From assembly GCA_001429255.1 (NCBI GenBank), contig LMJI01000002.1, positions 483,274-547,273 of the forward strand: a DNA stretch of 64,000 nt, written 5' to 3'. Each line of letters begins with the position of its first letter. Within the stretch, counting starts at the first letter, position 1. This DNA comes from Cellulomonas sp. Root930 (lineage in GTDB: Bacteria > Actinomycetota > Actinomycetes > Actinomycetales > Cellulomonadaceae). Shown here one piece after another: positions 49,206 to 59,019 of this stretch. Below the pieces are notes generated by a model. The model searched no databases, was not told where the DNA came from, and worked only from the letters and a program-made list of their open reading frames with translations. The position numbers and the translations under genes were made by a program.

Positions 49206-49214
49206 CGTCGACGC

Positions 49215-50264
49215 GTGCGCCTCTTCCGTTGCCCCCGCTGCGGGAACGTGGCATTCATCGAGTCCCTGGCCTGCGACGGCTGCGGGCTCGAGCTGGGCCT
49301 GCACCCGCCGACGCTGACGATGCGCGCGGCGCCCGCACAGGGCACCGACGTCGACGGCTCGTGGTGGTTCCCGTGCGCCAACAGGCTCTGGGAGTGCAAC
49401 TGGCTCGCGGCGGCCGACTCCGGCTCGGGGCAGTGCATCTCCTGCCGGCTCACCCGCACCCGGCCGAGCAACGACGACACCCTCGCGCTCGAGAAGCTCG
49501 CGACCGCGTCCGGCGACAAGCGCCGGCTGCTCGTCCAGCTCGCCGACCTCGGGCTGCCGATCACGCCGTGGTACGACCGGACGGGCGGGCTCGGGTTCGA
49601 CCTGCTCTCGTCGCGGTCGAACGGCGCCCGGGTCACCATCGGGCACGCCAACGGGATCGTCACCATCGACCTGGCGGAGTCCCTCGACGCGCATCGCGAG
49701 GCCCTCCGGATCAGCCTCGGCGAGCCGTACCGCACGATGCTCGGGCACTTCCGGCACGAGGTGGGCCACTACTACGAGTGGATCCTCGTCGAGCAGACGG
49801 GCTGGATCGACGAGTGCCGGACGATCTTCGGCGACGAGCGCACGTCGTACCGCGACGCGATCGCCCGCCACTACGCCACCGGAGCGCCGCGCGACTGGGC
49901 GGAGAGCTTCATCTCCGAGTACGCCACGATGCACCCCTGGGAGGACTTCGCGGAGTGCTTCGCCCACTACCTCCACCTGACCGGCACGCTGCAGACCGCG
50001 GCCGGCGGCCGGCTGACCGTGCAGATGGAGGGGGTGCCGCAGATCGCCGACGGTGAGGTGAGCCCGCGCCCGAGCTACGCGGACGCGACGATGGCGGAGA
50101 TCCTCGCCGACTGGCTCCCCGTCTCGACGTTCCTCAACCGCGTCAACCGTGCGATGGGCAAGAGCGACCTGTACCCGTTCACGATCGCCGAGCCCGTCGC
50201 CCGCAAGCTGGACTTCGTGCACCGTGTCGTCACCGCGTCGCGCGTCCAGCAGCCGCTCGGCTAG
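49215..50264 (+). CDS. Zinc-ribbon putative metallopeptidase (peptidase_Mx-like)
   Basis: 349 residues. The N-terminus has a zinc ribbon, RLFRCPRCGNVAFIESLACDGCG, then a second Cys pair (CISC). The peptidase motif is GHFRHEVGHYYEW (HExGH), with a downstream Glu/His-rich segment HPWEDFAECFAHYLH. Matches the general plan of the zinc-binding metallopeptidase family related to DUF4344/Mx peptidases; substrate unknown. GTG 49215 has no Shine-Dalgarno; TAGCGT, which begins in the cofC stop codon, would place a leaderless transcript start here. Sits inside the F420 region without an evident connection. Confidence 0.82.
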   Translation: MRLFRCPRCGNVAFIESLACDGCGLELGLHPPTLTMRAAPAQGTDVDGSWWFPCANRLWECNWLAAADSGSGQCISCRLTRTRPSNDDTLALEKLATASGDKRRLLVQLADLGLPITPWYDRTGGLGFDLLSSRSNGARVTIGHANGIVTIDLAESLDAHREALRISLGEPYRTMLGHFRHEVGHYYEWILVEQTGWIDECRTIFGDERTSYRDAIARHYATGAPRDWAESFISEYATMHPWEDFAECFAHYLHLTGTLQTAAGGRLTVQMEGVPQIADGEVSPRPSYADATMAEILADWLPVSTFLNRVNRAMGKSDLYPFTIAEPVARKLDFVHRVVTASRVQQPLG

Positions 50265-51210
50265 GGCAGGGCGCCGACCAGGGCGAGCGCGTCCGCGGCG
50301 ATGCGGGCGGTCGTCGGCACGTCGGTCATGAGGGTGTTCGCCGAGCCCGCCGCCCAGCCCTCGGACTCCAGCGCGTGGGCCGCGTCGGCGTCCCTGTCGT
50401 CGACGAGCCACGCGTCCAGCACGCCGTCCGGCCGCCGACCGTAGTGCCGCGCGACGGCGAGCGCGCTGGTCTCGACACCGATCGCGGTCAGGCAGGCATC
50501 GGCCATCCCGCGCACCGGCGCGCCGCCGATCATCGGGCTGATGCCGACCACCGGCGCGGCCGTCGTGCGCAGGGCGTCGCGGATGCCGGGGATCGCGAGG
50601 ATCGTGCCGACGGAGACCACGGGGTTGGACGGCGGCACGACGACCACGTCGGCGTCGGCGATCGCGGCGAGGACACCGGGGGCGGGGGTGGCCGTCGCGA
50701 GATTCGTCTGGACGAAGCGTGCAGCGGGCAGCGCCGCACGGTGGCGGACCCACCACTCCTCGAAGTGCAGGTCGCGGCCGTCCGCGGTGAGGACGTGCGT
50801 CTCGACCTCGTCGTCGGTCATCGGCAGGAGCGTCACGCCCGGTGCCCAGCGCTCGGCGAGGCGGGCCGTGACCTGCGACAGCGGCAGCCCGCCGCGGAGC
50901 AGCTCGGTCCGGGCCAGGTGGGTGGCCAGGTCGAGGTCCCCGAGCGTGAACCACTCCCAGCCGAGGCCGTACGCGGCCAGGTCGTCGCTGGTCCGGCGGC
51001 TCTCGTCGCGCCGACCCCAGCCCTGCTCCTCGTGCACCGCGTCGCCGAGCGTGTACATGAGCGTGTCCAGGTCGGGGCAGACGCGGACCCCGTGCAGCCA
51101 CATGTCGTCGCCGGTGTTGGCGATCACGGTGATGCCGGCGGTCGGGACGAGGGCGCGCAGGCCGCGGGCGAAGCGTGCGCCGCCGACCCCGCCGGACAGG
51201 ACGGTGATCT

Positions 51211-51214
<4 letters not shown>
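50261..51214 (-). CDS. cofD: 2-phospho-L-lactate transferase (Fo:lactyl-2-diphospho-5'-guanosine transferase)
   Basis: Joins the CofC product to the deazaflavin Fo, giving F420-0 or its dehydro form. 317 residues starting MKITVLSGGVGGARFARGLR, the conserved N-terminus, with TGDDMWLHGVRVCPDLDTLM and PPSNPVVSVGTILAIPGIRDA. ATG 51214 overlaps the upstream ABC ATPase stop by 4 bases, so it is the last gene of the transporter operon. Also called FbiA. Fo synthase (fbiC) is not in the window. Confidence 0.95.
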
Positions 51215-51971
<757 letters not shown>

Positions 51972-51981
<10 letters not shown>

Positions 51982-52991
51982 GCCGACCCCTTCCCGCGCC
52001 GCAGCAGGTAGGCGAAGACCGGGACGCCGATCAGCGCGGTGACGATGCCGACGGGCAGCTCGCGCGGGTCGAACACCGTGCGAGCGAGGGTGTCCGCCCA
52101 GATCAGGAAGACCGCGCCGCTCAGCGCCGCGACCGGGAGGAGCCGGCGGTGCGCGGGACCGGTCAGCGAGGACACGGCGTGCGGGAGGATCAGGCCGACG
52201 AAGCCGATGGCGCCGCTGACGGCCACCATCGCGCCGGTGAGCAGGGCGACGACCGTCATCAGGGTCCAGCGCGTGCGGTCGACGTCGATGCCGAGGGCCG
52301 CCGCGGAGGTGTCCCCGAAGGCGAACGCGTCGAGCCGCGTGGCACTGACCACGAGCACGCTGCCCACCGCCAGCACCGCGACGCCGGCGATGGCCACGGA
52401 GCTCCAGGTCGCGCCGGCCAGCGAGCCCAGCAGCCAGTTGAGGATCTCCCGGTAGGAGTCCCCGGTGGCGGTCCAGAAGATGACGAAGCTGGTGCCGGCG
52501 GCGGCCATCTGGGATACCGCCAGGCCCGCCAGGACGGTCCGACCCGGGGACAGGGTGCTCCCGGAGCGGGCGAGCGCCAGGGTCGCGACGAGGGCCAGGA
52601 GGGCACCCGCGAAGGCCGCGACGGGCAGGAGCAGGCCCACGCCGACGACGAGCACGGCCACCGCACCCAGCGACGCGCCCGACGACAGACCGAGCAGGTA
52701 CGGATCAGCCAGCGGGTTGCGCGTCAGGCTCTGCATCACCGCGCCGGCGAGGGCGAGCCCCGCACCCACGGCCGCGGCCGTGAGCACCCGGGGGAGGCGC
52801 AGGTCCCAGACGATCGCGTCGTGCAACCGGGGAACGGCCTCGACCGGCAGGCCGAGGTGGCCGGCGACGCTCCGGGCGACCTCCGCGACCCCCAGGTCTG
52901 CGGGCCCGATGGTGACCGTGACCAGCACGGTCACGACGAGGGCGGCCAGCCCCGCGAGGACGAGCAGGGCCAGGGGCGTCCGGGCCTTCAC
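51972..52991 (-). CDS. FecCD-type permease of the proposed F420-0 ABC transporter
   Basis: 339 residues with about nine or ten membrane segments from TPLALLVLAGLAALVVTVLV on. Typical FecCD motifs: RLPRVLTAAAVGAGLALAG, MQSLTRNPLADPYLLGLSSG and GFVGLILPHAVSSLTGPAH. GTG 52991 overlaps the binding-protein stop by 4 bases. FecCD proteins import large chelates such as siderophores or cobalamin; the location next to cofD argues for F420-0 here. Confidence 0.9.
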
Positions 52992-53977
52992 CCCAGCTCG
53001 GCGAGCTGCTCGTCGAGCGACGCCACGGCCTCCGCGTTGCGCACCCCCGCCTCGCCCGCCGCGAACGGGACGGTGAGGTACCGCTTCTCGCGGACGGCGG
53101 TGAGCTGGCTCGTGGCGGGGTTCGCCTCGAGCAGCCCGATCTTCTTCTCGGCGGTGTTCCAGGCGGCGTCGACGAGCACGATGACGTCCGGGTCCGCCGC
53201 GACGACCTGCTCCCAGCCGGCGGACGTCCACGTGTCGTGCACGTCCGCGAAGATGTTGGTGAGGCCGGCGGCGTCCATGATCATCTGCGGTGCACCGATG
53301 CCGGCGCCGACGTACGGGGTGTCCGAGCCGGAGCTGTACCAGAGGGCGGTCGTCTCCTCGGCGGGCTGCTGCGCACCGTCGAGGGTGGCCTCCTGCTGGG
53401 CGATCAGCTCCTCCGCGCGCTCCGGCACCCCAAAGACCGCCGCGACCTCGCGGATCTCGTCGGCGACCTCGTCGAACGTGAGGGGGTCAGGCATGTAGCC
53501 CTCCTCCTTGCACGCCGCCGGGGACACGTACGTGCCGATGTCGAGGTCGTGCAGGGCGGTGCGCTCGCCGGCGCCGTCGGCCGAGAAGTTTGACTCCCAG
53601 CCGGCGTAGACGAAGTCCGGCTCGAGCGCGAGCAGCGCCTCCTGGCCGGGCACCTTGTCCGAGACCACCGGGATCGCCTCGTACGCGGCCGAGAAGTCCG
53701 CCGGGACCGGGCCGTCGGCGAACGCCGTCCCGATGATCAGGTCCTCCAGCCCCAGCGCCAGGAGCATCTCGGTGGCGGTCGACTTGATCGTGACGACCTT
53801 CGTCGGCGGGGTGTCGATCGTGACCTCGGTGCCGCAGTTGTCGAGCGTGACCGGCGAGAACGTGGCGCTCGCGCTCGCGGTCTCGGTCGGCACCGACTCC
53901 GGGGTGCTCTGGGTCGAGCACGCCGAGAGCGTCAGGGCGACGACGGCGAGGGCGAGGGCAGGACGGGTGCTGCGCAT
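52988..53977 (-). CDS. Binding lipoprotein of the proposed F420-0 ABC transporter
   Basis: 329 residues, BtuF/FepB-like solute-binding fold. Signal peptide with lipobox TLSACSTQS after MRSTRPALALAVVAL. TPPTKVVTIKSTATEMLLAL is the conserved strand-helix after the N-terminal Cys, and VVAADPDVIVLVDAAW the central strand. ATG 53977 has GGAGCC upstream. First gene of a four-gene operon with permease, ATPase and cofD. Two adjacent RNA hairpins lie about 90 bases upstream. Confidence 0.9.
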   Translation of the reverse strand: MRSTRPALALAVVALTLSACSTQSTPESVPTETASASATFSPVTLDNCGTEVTIDTPPTKVVTIKSTATEMLLALGLEDLIIGTAFADGPVPADFSAAYEAIPVVSDKVPGQEALLALEPDFVYAGWESNFSADGAGERTALHDLDIGTYVSPAACKEEGYMPDPLTFDEVADEIREVAAVFGVPERAEELIAQQEATLDGAQQPAEETTALWYSSGSDTPYVGAGIGAPQMIMDAAGLTNIFADVHDTWTSAGWEQVVAADPDVIVLVDAAWNTAEKKIGLLEANPATSQLTAVREKRYLTVPFAAGEAGVRNAEAVASLDEQLAELG

Positions 53978-54062
53978 CGAGAAGGCTCCGGGGGTCTGCG
54001 ACGGGCGCGCGGCAGCGGGTTGCACGCGAGCGGGGGTGGGGTGCACGTCGCACCTCCGGAGG

Positions 54063-54107
54063 GCCGCCCACAGCCGGGCGGCGCGACCCGACCACAACCG
54101 GTCGGGT
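54063..54107 (-). promoter_or_regulatory. Two tandem hairpins with like loops upstream of the F420-0 transporter
   Basis: On the minus strand, ACCCGACC-GGTTGT-GGTCGGGT (54107-54086) is followed after three bases by GCCGCCC-GGCTGT-GGGCGGC (54082-54063). The two loops differ at one base (GGYTGT). They lie about 86-130 bases before the binding-protein start. This could be a cis-regulatory RNA or a paired protein-binding site. Confidence 0.45.
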
Positions 54108-54157
54108 TCCGCGCACAGAGTAGGCCTGCGAGGTGGCGTCGGGGCAAGTGTCGTCGA

Positions 54158-55477
54158 TCACGGTCCCGCGGCGAGCGCGAGGGCGCGCCCGACGTCGTCG
54201 ACCTCGGAGCCGAGGAGGCCGACCGTGACGCGGACGTGGTCGCCGGCCGGGCTGTCGGCGGAGAACGGGGTGCCCGGCGCGACGCGGATGCCCGCGGCTT
54301 CGAGGCGCACCAGGGCGGTGCGCTCGTCGTGCACCGGGAGCCACAGGTTGATCCCGTCGCCGGGGTCGAGCGCGATGTCGTGCGTGGCCAGGACCTCGCG
54401 CAGGGCCCGGCGGCGGGCGAAGTAGACGCGGCGGGCGTGGGCGACGGCCTCGATGGCGGCGCTGTCGGTGAGCAGGTCGACCAGCACGTGCTGCAGCAGC
54501 CGGCTGGTCCAGCCGGGGCCGAGCATGCGGCGGGCGACCAGCCCGTCGAGCACGGCGGCCGGGCCTCCGACGGCGGCGATGCGCAGGTCGGGACCATGCG
54601 ACTTGGAGTAGGAGCGCACGTGGACCACGCGATCGGGCAGGAGCGCACCCAGGCTGACATCGCGGGCGGACGCGATCTCCCCGGAGTGGTCGTCCTCCAC
54701 GACGAGGGCGTCGTGCCGGCGCAGGACCGCGGCCAGCTCGCGGGCGCGGGTCGACGTCATGCTCACGCCGGTCGGGTTGTGCGCGCGGGGCTGCAGGACG
54801 ACGACGCGGGCACCGCCGTCGAGGGCCTTCCCGAGCTCGTCGGGGCGCATGCCCTGCCGGTCGAGCGTGACCGGGACGCGCTCCAGGCCGAGCTGGTCGA
54901 GCAGGTCGAACAGCGGGGGGAACCCGGGGTCCTCCACGGCCACCCGCGAGCCGTAGCCCGCGACCTGCTCGAGGGTGCGGCTGATGGCGTCGAGCGCCCC
55001 GTCGACGACGGTCACGCGCTGCGGCGCGAACGGCCAGGAGTCGCGGAGCAGGATCTCGAGGGACGGGACCACCGGCGACGCCACGTAGGCACCGGTGTCC
55101 GCCGCGGGTCGCTGGACGGCGACCCGGGAGAGGGCCGGACCGATCTGGGGGAGCAGCTCGGGGTCCGGGGTCCCGGTCGAGAGGTCGAGGCGGGCCGGTG
55201 CGCCCCCCGCCAGGTCGCGGTAGCGCGGCGGCAGCCAGCTGGCCGGTGGCGGCAGGACGACGGTTCCCGCTCGTCCCCGCGACGTCACGATGCCGACGGC
55301 CGACAGCGCCTGCCACGCGCCGCTCACGGTCGCCGGGCTGACGCCGAGCTCGGCCGCGAGGCCCCGCACCGTCGGCAGGCGGTCGCCGGGGCGCAGGTCA
55401 CCGCCGCGGACCAGGCGCGCCACGGTGGCGGCGATGCCACGCGGGCTGCGGTCGTCGACGTGGGCGGCCAGGTCCAT
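54158..55477 (-). CDS. MocR/GabR-type regulator (GntR winged helix fused to aminotransferase domain)
   Basis: 439 residues. GntR-type helix-turn-helix at about 15-70 (RGIAATVARLVRGGDLRPGD, VRGLAAELGVSPATVSGAWQ), then a class I aminotransferase-like domain with YGSRVAVEDPGF and the PLP lysine in VHVRSYSKSHGPDLR. Members sense amino compounds through PLP, for example GabR with GABA. It diverges from the pyrimidine-catabolism operon across 222 bases, so it is the likely regulator; beta-alanine, a GABA analogue made by that pathway, is a sensible effector (inference). ATG 55477 has no strong ribosome site. Confidence 0.9.
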   Translation of the reverse strand: MDLAAHVDDRSPRGIAATVARLVRGGDLRPGDRLPTVRGLAAELGVSPATVSGAWQALSAVGIVTSRGRAGTVVLPPPASWLPPRYRDLAGGAPARLDLSTGTPDPELLPQIGPALSRVAVQRPAADTGAYVASPVVPSLEILLRDSWPFAPQRVTVVDGALDAISRTLEQVAGYGSRVAVEDPGFPPLFDLLDQLGLERVPVTLDRQGMRPDELGKALDGGARVVVLQPRAHNPTGVSMTSTRARELAAVLRRHDALVVEDDHSGEIASARDVSLGALLPDRVVHVRSYSKSHGPDLRIAAVGGPAAVLDGLVARRMLGPGWTSRLLQHVLVDLLTDSAAIEAVAHARRVYFARRRALREVLATHDIALDPGDGINLWLPVHDERTALVRLEAAGIRVAPGTPFSADSPAGDHVRVTVGLLGSEVDDVGRALALAAGP

Positions 55478-55570
55478 GCGCGCCAGGATGCCCGCACTCC
55501 GGTCCACAGCCGCGCGTCCCCGGACATCGGTCCAGATGTTTACGTGCGCGTCATCGATCTTCGCGCCACG

Positions 55571-55596
55571 GTAACGCGGGGTAACACCGCAGAAAT
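55571..55596 (+). promoter_or_regulatory. Candidate GlnR box upstream of the pyrimidine operon
   Basis: GTAAC (55581-55585), six bases, GAAAT (55592-55596) resembles the GlnR half-site pair gTnAC-n6-GaAAC, with one mismatch. Another GTAAC lies at 55571-55575. GlnR is the nitrogen regulator of actinobacteria. The site is about 105 bases upstream of the first start codon. Confidence 0.4.
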
Positions 55597-55699
55597 GTTC
55601 AACCCGGACAGTCACATTCCAGGCTACGGTGCCAAGAACGGGCACTCCGGCGCCGGTGAAGGCTCCGAGGCCGTTCTGATACGAAGCGGAGGAGCCCCT

Positions 55700-56548
55700 A
55701 TGACGGTCGTACGCGTCGCGTTCACCCAGGCCACCTGGACGGGCGACAAGGAGTCGATGACTGCGCTGCACGAGGCGTGGACCCGGGAGGCGGCCTCGCA
55801 GGGTGCGCAGATCATCGCGTTCCAGGAGCTGTTCTACGGCCCGTACTTCGGGATCACGCAGGACACCGCGTACTACGACTACGCCGAGTCCGTGCCGGGC
55901 CCGACGACCGAGCGGTTCGCGGCGCTGGCCAAGGAGCTGGGCATCGTCATCGTGCTCCCCGTGTACGAGGAGGAGCAGCCCGGCGTCCTCTACAACACCG
56001 CCGCGGTCATCGACGCCGACGGCAGCTACCTCGGCAAGTACCGCAAGCACCACATCCCGAACCTGCCCAAGTTCTGGGAGAAGTTCTACTTCCGCCCCGG
56101 CAACCTCGGGTACCCGGTGTTCGAGACCGCGGTGGGCAAGATCGGCGTGAACATCTGCTACGACCGGCACTTCCCCGAGGGCTGGCGGGTGCTGGCGCTC
56201 AACGGCGCCGAGATCGTGTTCAACCCCAACGCGACCGCGCCCGGCATCTCCAACAAGCTGTGGGAGATCGAGCAGCCGGCCGCGGCGGTGGCCAACGGCT
56301 ACTTCGTCGTCGCCAACAACCGCGTGGGCCTCGAGGACAACGAGTACGGCGACGAGGCGGTCAACTTCTACGGCTCGTCGTACGCGGTCGGTCCGGACGG
56401 CAACTACGTCGGCGAGGTCGGCTCGTCCAGCGAGAACCAGCTGATCATCCGGGACCTCGACCTCGACCAGATCCGGATCGTGCGGGAGCGGTGGCAGTTC
56501 TTCCGCGACCGCCGGCCGGACGCCTACGGCCCGATCGTGGCGCCCTGA
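55700..56548 (+). CDS. N-carbamoyl-beta-alanine amidohydrolase (nitrilase superfamily)
   Basis: Hydrolyses N-carbamoyl-beta-alanine to beta-alanine, CO2 and ammonia, the last step of reductive pyrimidine breakdown. 282 residues. The nitrilase triad is visible: Glu43 (FQELFYGPYF), Lys116 (KYRKHHIP) and Cys153 (NICYDRHFPEGW). GPYFGITQDTAYYDYAE is typical of beta-ureidopropionases. ATG 55700 has GGAGGAG upstream. First gene of the operon, followed after 16 bases by dihydropyrimidinase. N-carbamoyl-D-amino-acid hydrolase is the alternative; the neighbouring enzymes favour the pyrimidine role. Confidence 0.9.
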   Translation: MTVVRVAFTQATWTGDKESMTALHEAWTREAASQGAQIIAFQELFYGPYFGITQDTAYYDYAESVPGPTTERFAALAKELGIVIVLPVYEEEQPGVLYNTAAVIDADGSYLGKYRKHHIPNLPKFWEKFYFRPGNLGYPVFETAVGKIGVNICYDRHFPEGWRVLALNGAEIVFNPNATAPGISNKLWEIEQPAAAVANGYFVVANNRVGLEDNEYGDEAVNFYGSSYAVGPDGNYVGEVGSSSENQLIIRDLDLDQIRIVRERWQFFRDRRPDAYGPIVAP

Positions 56549-56564
56549 GCGAGGAGGGACGGTC

Positions 56565-57983
56565 ATGAAGACGCTCATCAGCGGCGGCACCCTGGTCAGT
56601 GCGACGGGGCGGACGGCCGCGGACGTGCTCGTCGACGGCGAGACCGTCGCGGCGGTGCTCACCCCGGGCTCGACCCTGCTCGGCTTCGACCTGGCGGCGA
56701 ACGTCGACCAGGTCGTCGACGCGACCGGCAAGTACGTGATCCCCGGCGGCATCGACGCGCACACCCACATGGAGCTGCCGTTCGGCGGCACCAACGCCTC
56801 GGACACGTTCGAGACCGGCACCCGCGCGGCGGCGTGGGGAGGCACCACGACGATCATCGACTTCGCCGTGCAGCGGACGGGGGAGCGGGTCATGGACGGG
56901 CTCGGCGCCTGGCACGACAAGGCCGCCGGCAACTGCGCGATCGACTACGGCTTCCACCAGATCGTCGGCGGGGTCGACGAGGACTCGCTCAAGGCGATGG
57001 AGGGCCTGGTCGCCGAGGGCGTGTCCAGCTACAAGCTGTTCATGGCCTACCCGGGCGTCTTCTACTCCGACGACGCGCAGATCCTCAGGGCGATGCAGAA
57101 GGCGGCCGACCTCGGGCTGCTCACCATGATGCACGCGGAGAACGGGCCCGCCATCGACGTGCTCGCCGCCCAGCTGGTCGCGCAGGGCAAGACCGACCCC
57201 TACTACCACGGCATCGCGCGCGCCTGGCAGCTCGAGGAGGAGGCCACGCACCGCGCGATCATGCTGGCCGACGTCACGAACGCACCGCTCTACGTGGTGC
57301 ACGTGAGCGCCAAGCAGGCCGTGGCGCAGCTGGCGTGGGCGCGGGACAACGGCAAGAACGTGTTCGGCGAGACGTGTCCGCAGTACCTCTACCTCAGCCT
57401 CGAGGAGCAGCTGGGAGCACCAGGCTTCGAGGGCGCCAAGTGGGTGTGCTCCACACCCCTGCGCTCGCGGGCCGAGGGTCACCAGGAGCACATGTGGCAG
57501 GCGCTGCGGACCAACGACCTGCAGATGGTCTCCACGGACCACTGCCCGTTCTGCATGAAGGGCCAGAAGGACCTGGGGGTCGGTGACTTCCGGGCCATCC
57601 CCAACGGGATCGGCTCGATCGAGCACCGGATGGACCTCATGTACCAGGGGGTCGTCACCGGCCAGATCACCCTCGAGCGCTGGGTGGAGCTCACGTCGAC
57701 CACGCCCGCGCGGATGTTCGGGCTGTACGGGAAGAAGGGCGTGATCGCCCCGGGGGCCGACGCCGACGTGGTGGTCTACGACCCCGCCGGGCACACGTCG
57801 ATCGGGGTGGGCAAGACGCACCACATGAACATGGACCACTCCGCGTGGGAGGGCTACGAGATCGACGGGCACGTCGACGTCGTCCTCTCGCGGGGGTCCG
57901 TCGTGGTGGACGAGACCGGCTACCACGGGCGCGCCGGGCACGGGAAGTACGTGCCGCGCGGCCTGTCCCAGTACCTCCTGTAG
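56565..57983 (+). CDS. Dihydropyrimidinase (D-hydantoinase)
   Basis: Opens the ring of dihydrouracil to N-carbamoyl-beta-alanine. 472 residues, amidohydrolase superfamily. Metal ligands: His66 and His68 in GIDAHTHMELPFGG, carboxylated Lys157 in SSYKLFMAYPG, then MMHAENG and VVHVSAK, and the catalytic Asp in STDHCPF. ATG 56565 has GAGGGAC upstream. Can also act on 5-substituted hydantoins. Part of the operon with the amidohydrolase before it and the F420 oxidoreductase after it. Confidence 0.95.
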   Translation: MKTLISGGTLVSATGRTAADVLVDGETVAAVLTPGSTLLGFDLAANVDQVVDATGKYVIPGGIDAHTHMELPFGGTNASDTFETGTRAAAWGGTTTIIDFAVQRTGERVMDGLGAWHDKAAGNCAIDYGFHQIVGGVDEDSLKAMEGLVAEGVSSYKLFMAYPGVFYSDDAQILRAMQKAADLGLLTMMHAENGPAIDVLAAQLVAQGKTDPYYHGIARAWQLEEEATHRAIMLADVTNAPLYVVHVSAKQAVAQLAWARDNGKNVFGETCPQYLYLSLEEQLGAPGFEGAKWVCSTPLRSRAEGHQEHMWQALRTNDLQMVSTDHCPFCMKGQKDLGVGDFRAIPNGIGSIEHRMDLMYQGVVTGQITLERWVELTSTTPARMFGLYGKKGVIAPGADADVVVYDPAGHTSIGVGKTHHMNMDHSAWEGYEIDGHVDVVLSRGSVVVDETGYHGRAGHGKYVPRGLSQYLL

Positions 57984-57996
57984 AAGGGCTCACCAC

Positions 57997-59019
57997 ATGG
58001 ACTTCGGCGTCGTGCTCCAGACGAACCCGCCCGCCTCGCGCACGGTCGAGCTGGCCCGCCTGGCCGAGACCCACGGGTTCAGCCACGTCTGGACCTTCGA
58101 CTCGCACCTGCTCTGGGAGGAGCCGTTCGTCATCTACTCGGCGATCCTGGCGGCCACCCGCAAGGTGATGGTCGGGCCCATGGTCACCAACCCCGCCACG
58201 CGCGACTGGTCCGTGATCGCGTCGCTGTTCGCCACGCTGAACGAGATGTACGGCAACCGGACCATCTGCGGGATCGGGCGGGGCGACTCCGCGGTGCGGA
58301 CGCTGCACGGCAAGCCGTCCAACCTGGCGACCCTGCGGCAGTCGATCGAGGTGATCCGGGAGCTGGCCAACGACCGGCCCGCGTACCTGCACGGCGCCAA
58401 GGTGCAGTTCCCGTGGTCGCGCGGGTCGGCTCTGGACATCTGGGTCGCCGCGTACGGCCCGCTGGCGCTCAAGCTCACCGGCGAGGTGGGCGACGGGTTC
58501 ATCCTGCAGCTCGCCGATCCCGACATCGCCGCGTGGACCATCAAGGTGGTGCGCGACGCCGCCGAGCAGGCGGGCCGGGACCCCGACGCGATCCAGTTCT
58601 GCATCGCCGCCCCCATGTACATCGGCGACGAGGGCTCCCGTGAGCACATGCGCGAGCAGTGCCGCTGGTTCGGCGGGATGGTCGGCAACCACGTGGCCGA
58701 CATCGTGTCCCGGTACGGCGCGGACTCGTCGGTGCCGAAGGCCCTCACCGACTACATCGAGGGCCGGCAGGGCTACGACTACAACCAGCACGGTCGCGCC
58801 GGGAACACGCACGCCGCGTTCGTGCCCGACGAGATCGTCGAGCGGTTCTGCATCCTCGGCGACGCGCAGGAGCACATCGAGAAGCTCGAGGCCCTGCGCG
58901 CCCTCGGCGTCACGCAGTTCGCCGGCTACCTCCAGCACGACAACAAGGAGGAGACGATGCGCGTGTACGGCGAGCACGTCATCCCCGCGCTCGCGACGCC
59001 GGTCGTGGCGACCGTATGA
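57997..59019 (+). CDS. F420-dependent LLM-class oxidoreductase (TIGR03842-like)
   Basis: 340 residues with the luciferase-like barrel: begins MDFGVVLQTNPPASRTVELA, with DSHLLWEEPFVIYS and GIGRGDSAVR. This subgroup is often found in pyrimidine or hydantoin gene clusters. It may reduce the pyrimidine ring or dehydrogenate a related intermediate, which would replace or supplement the usual dihydropyrimidine dehydrogenase; none is seen in the window. Its stop overlaps the following permease start by 4 bases. Use of F420 rather than FMN is inferred from the subgroup. Confidence 0.85.
   Translation: MDFGVVLQTNPPASRTVELARLAETHGFSHVWTFDSHLLWEEPFVIYSAILAATRKVMVGPMVTNPATRDWSVIASLFATLNEMYGNRTICGIGRGDSAVRTLHGKPSNLATLRQSIEVIRELANDRPAYLHGAKVQFPWSRGSALDIWVAAYGPLALKLTGEVGDGFILQLADPDIAAWTIKVVRDAAEQAGRDPDAIQFCIAAPMYIGDEGSREHMREQCRWFGGMVGNHVADIVSRYGADSSVPKALTDYIEGRQGYDYNQHGRAGNTHAAFVPDEIVERFCILGDAQEHIEKLEALRALGVTQFAGYLQHDNKEETMRVYGEHVIPALATPVVATV

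Noticed and set aside
53978..54157. Cobalamin riboswitch upstream of the FecCD-type transporter
   Set aside because: Considered because BtuF-like transporters often have one; the conserved B12-box core is not present.
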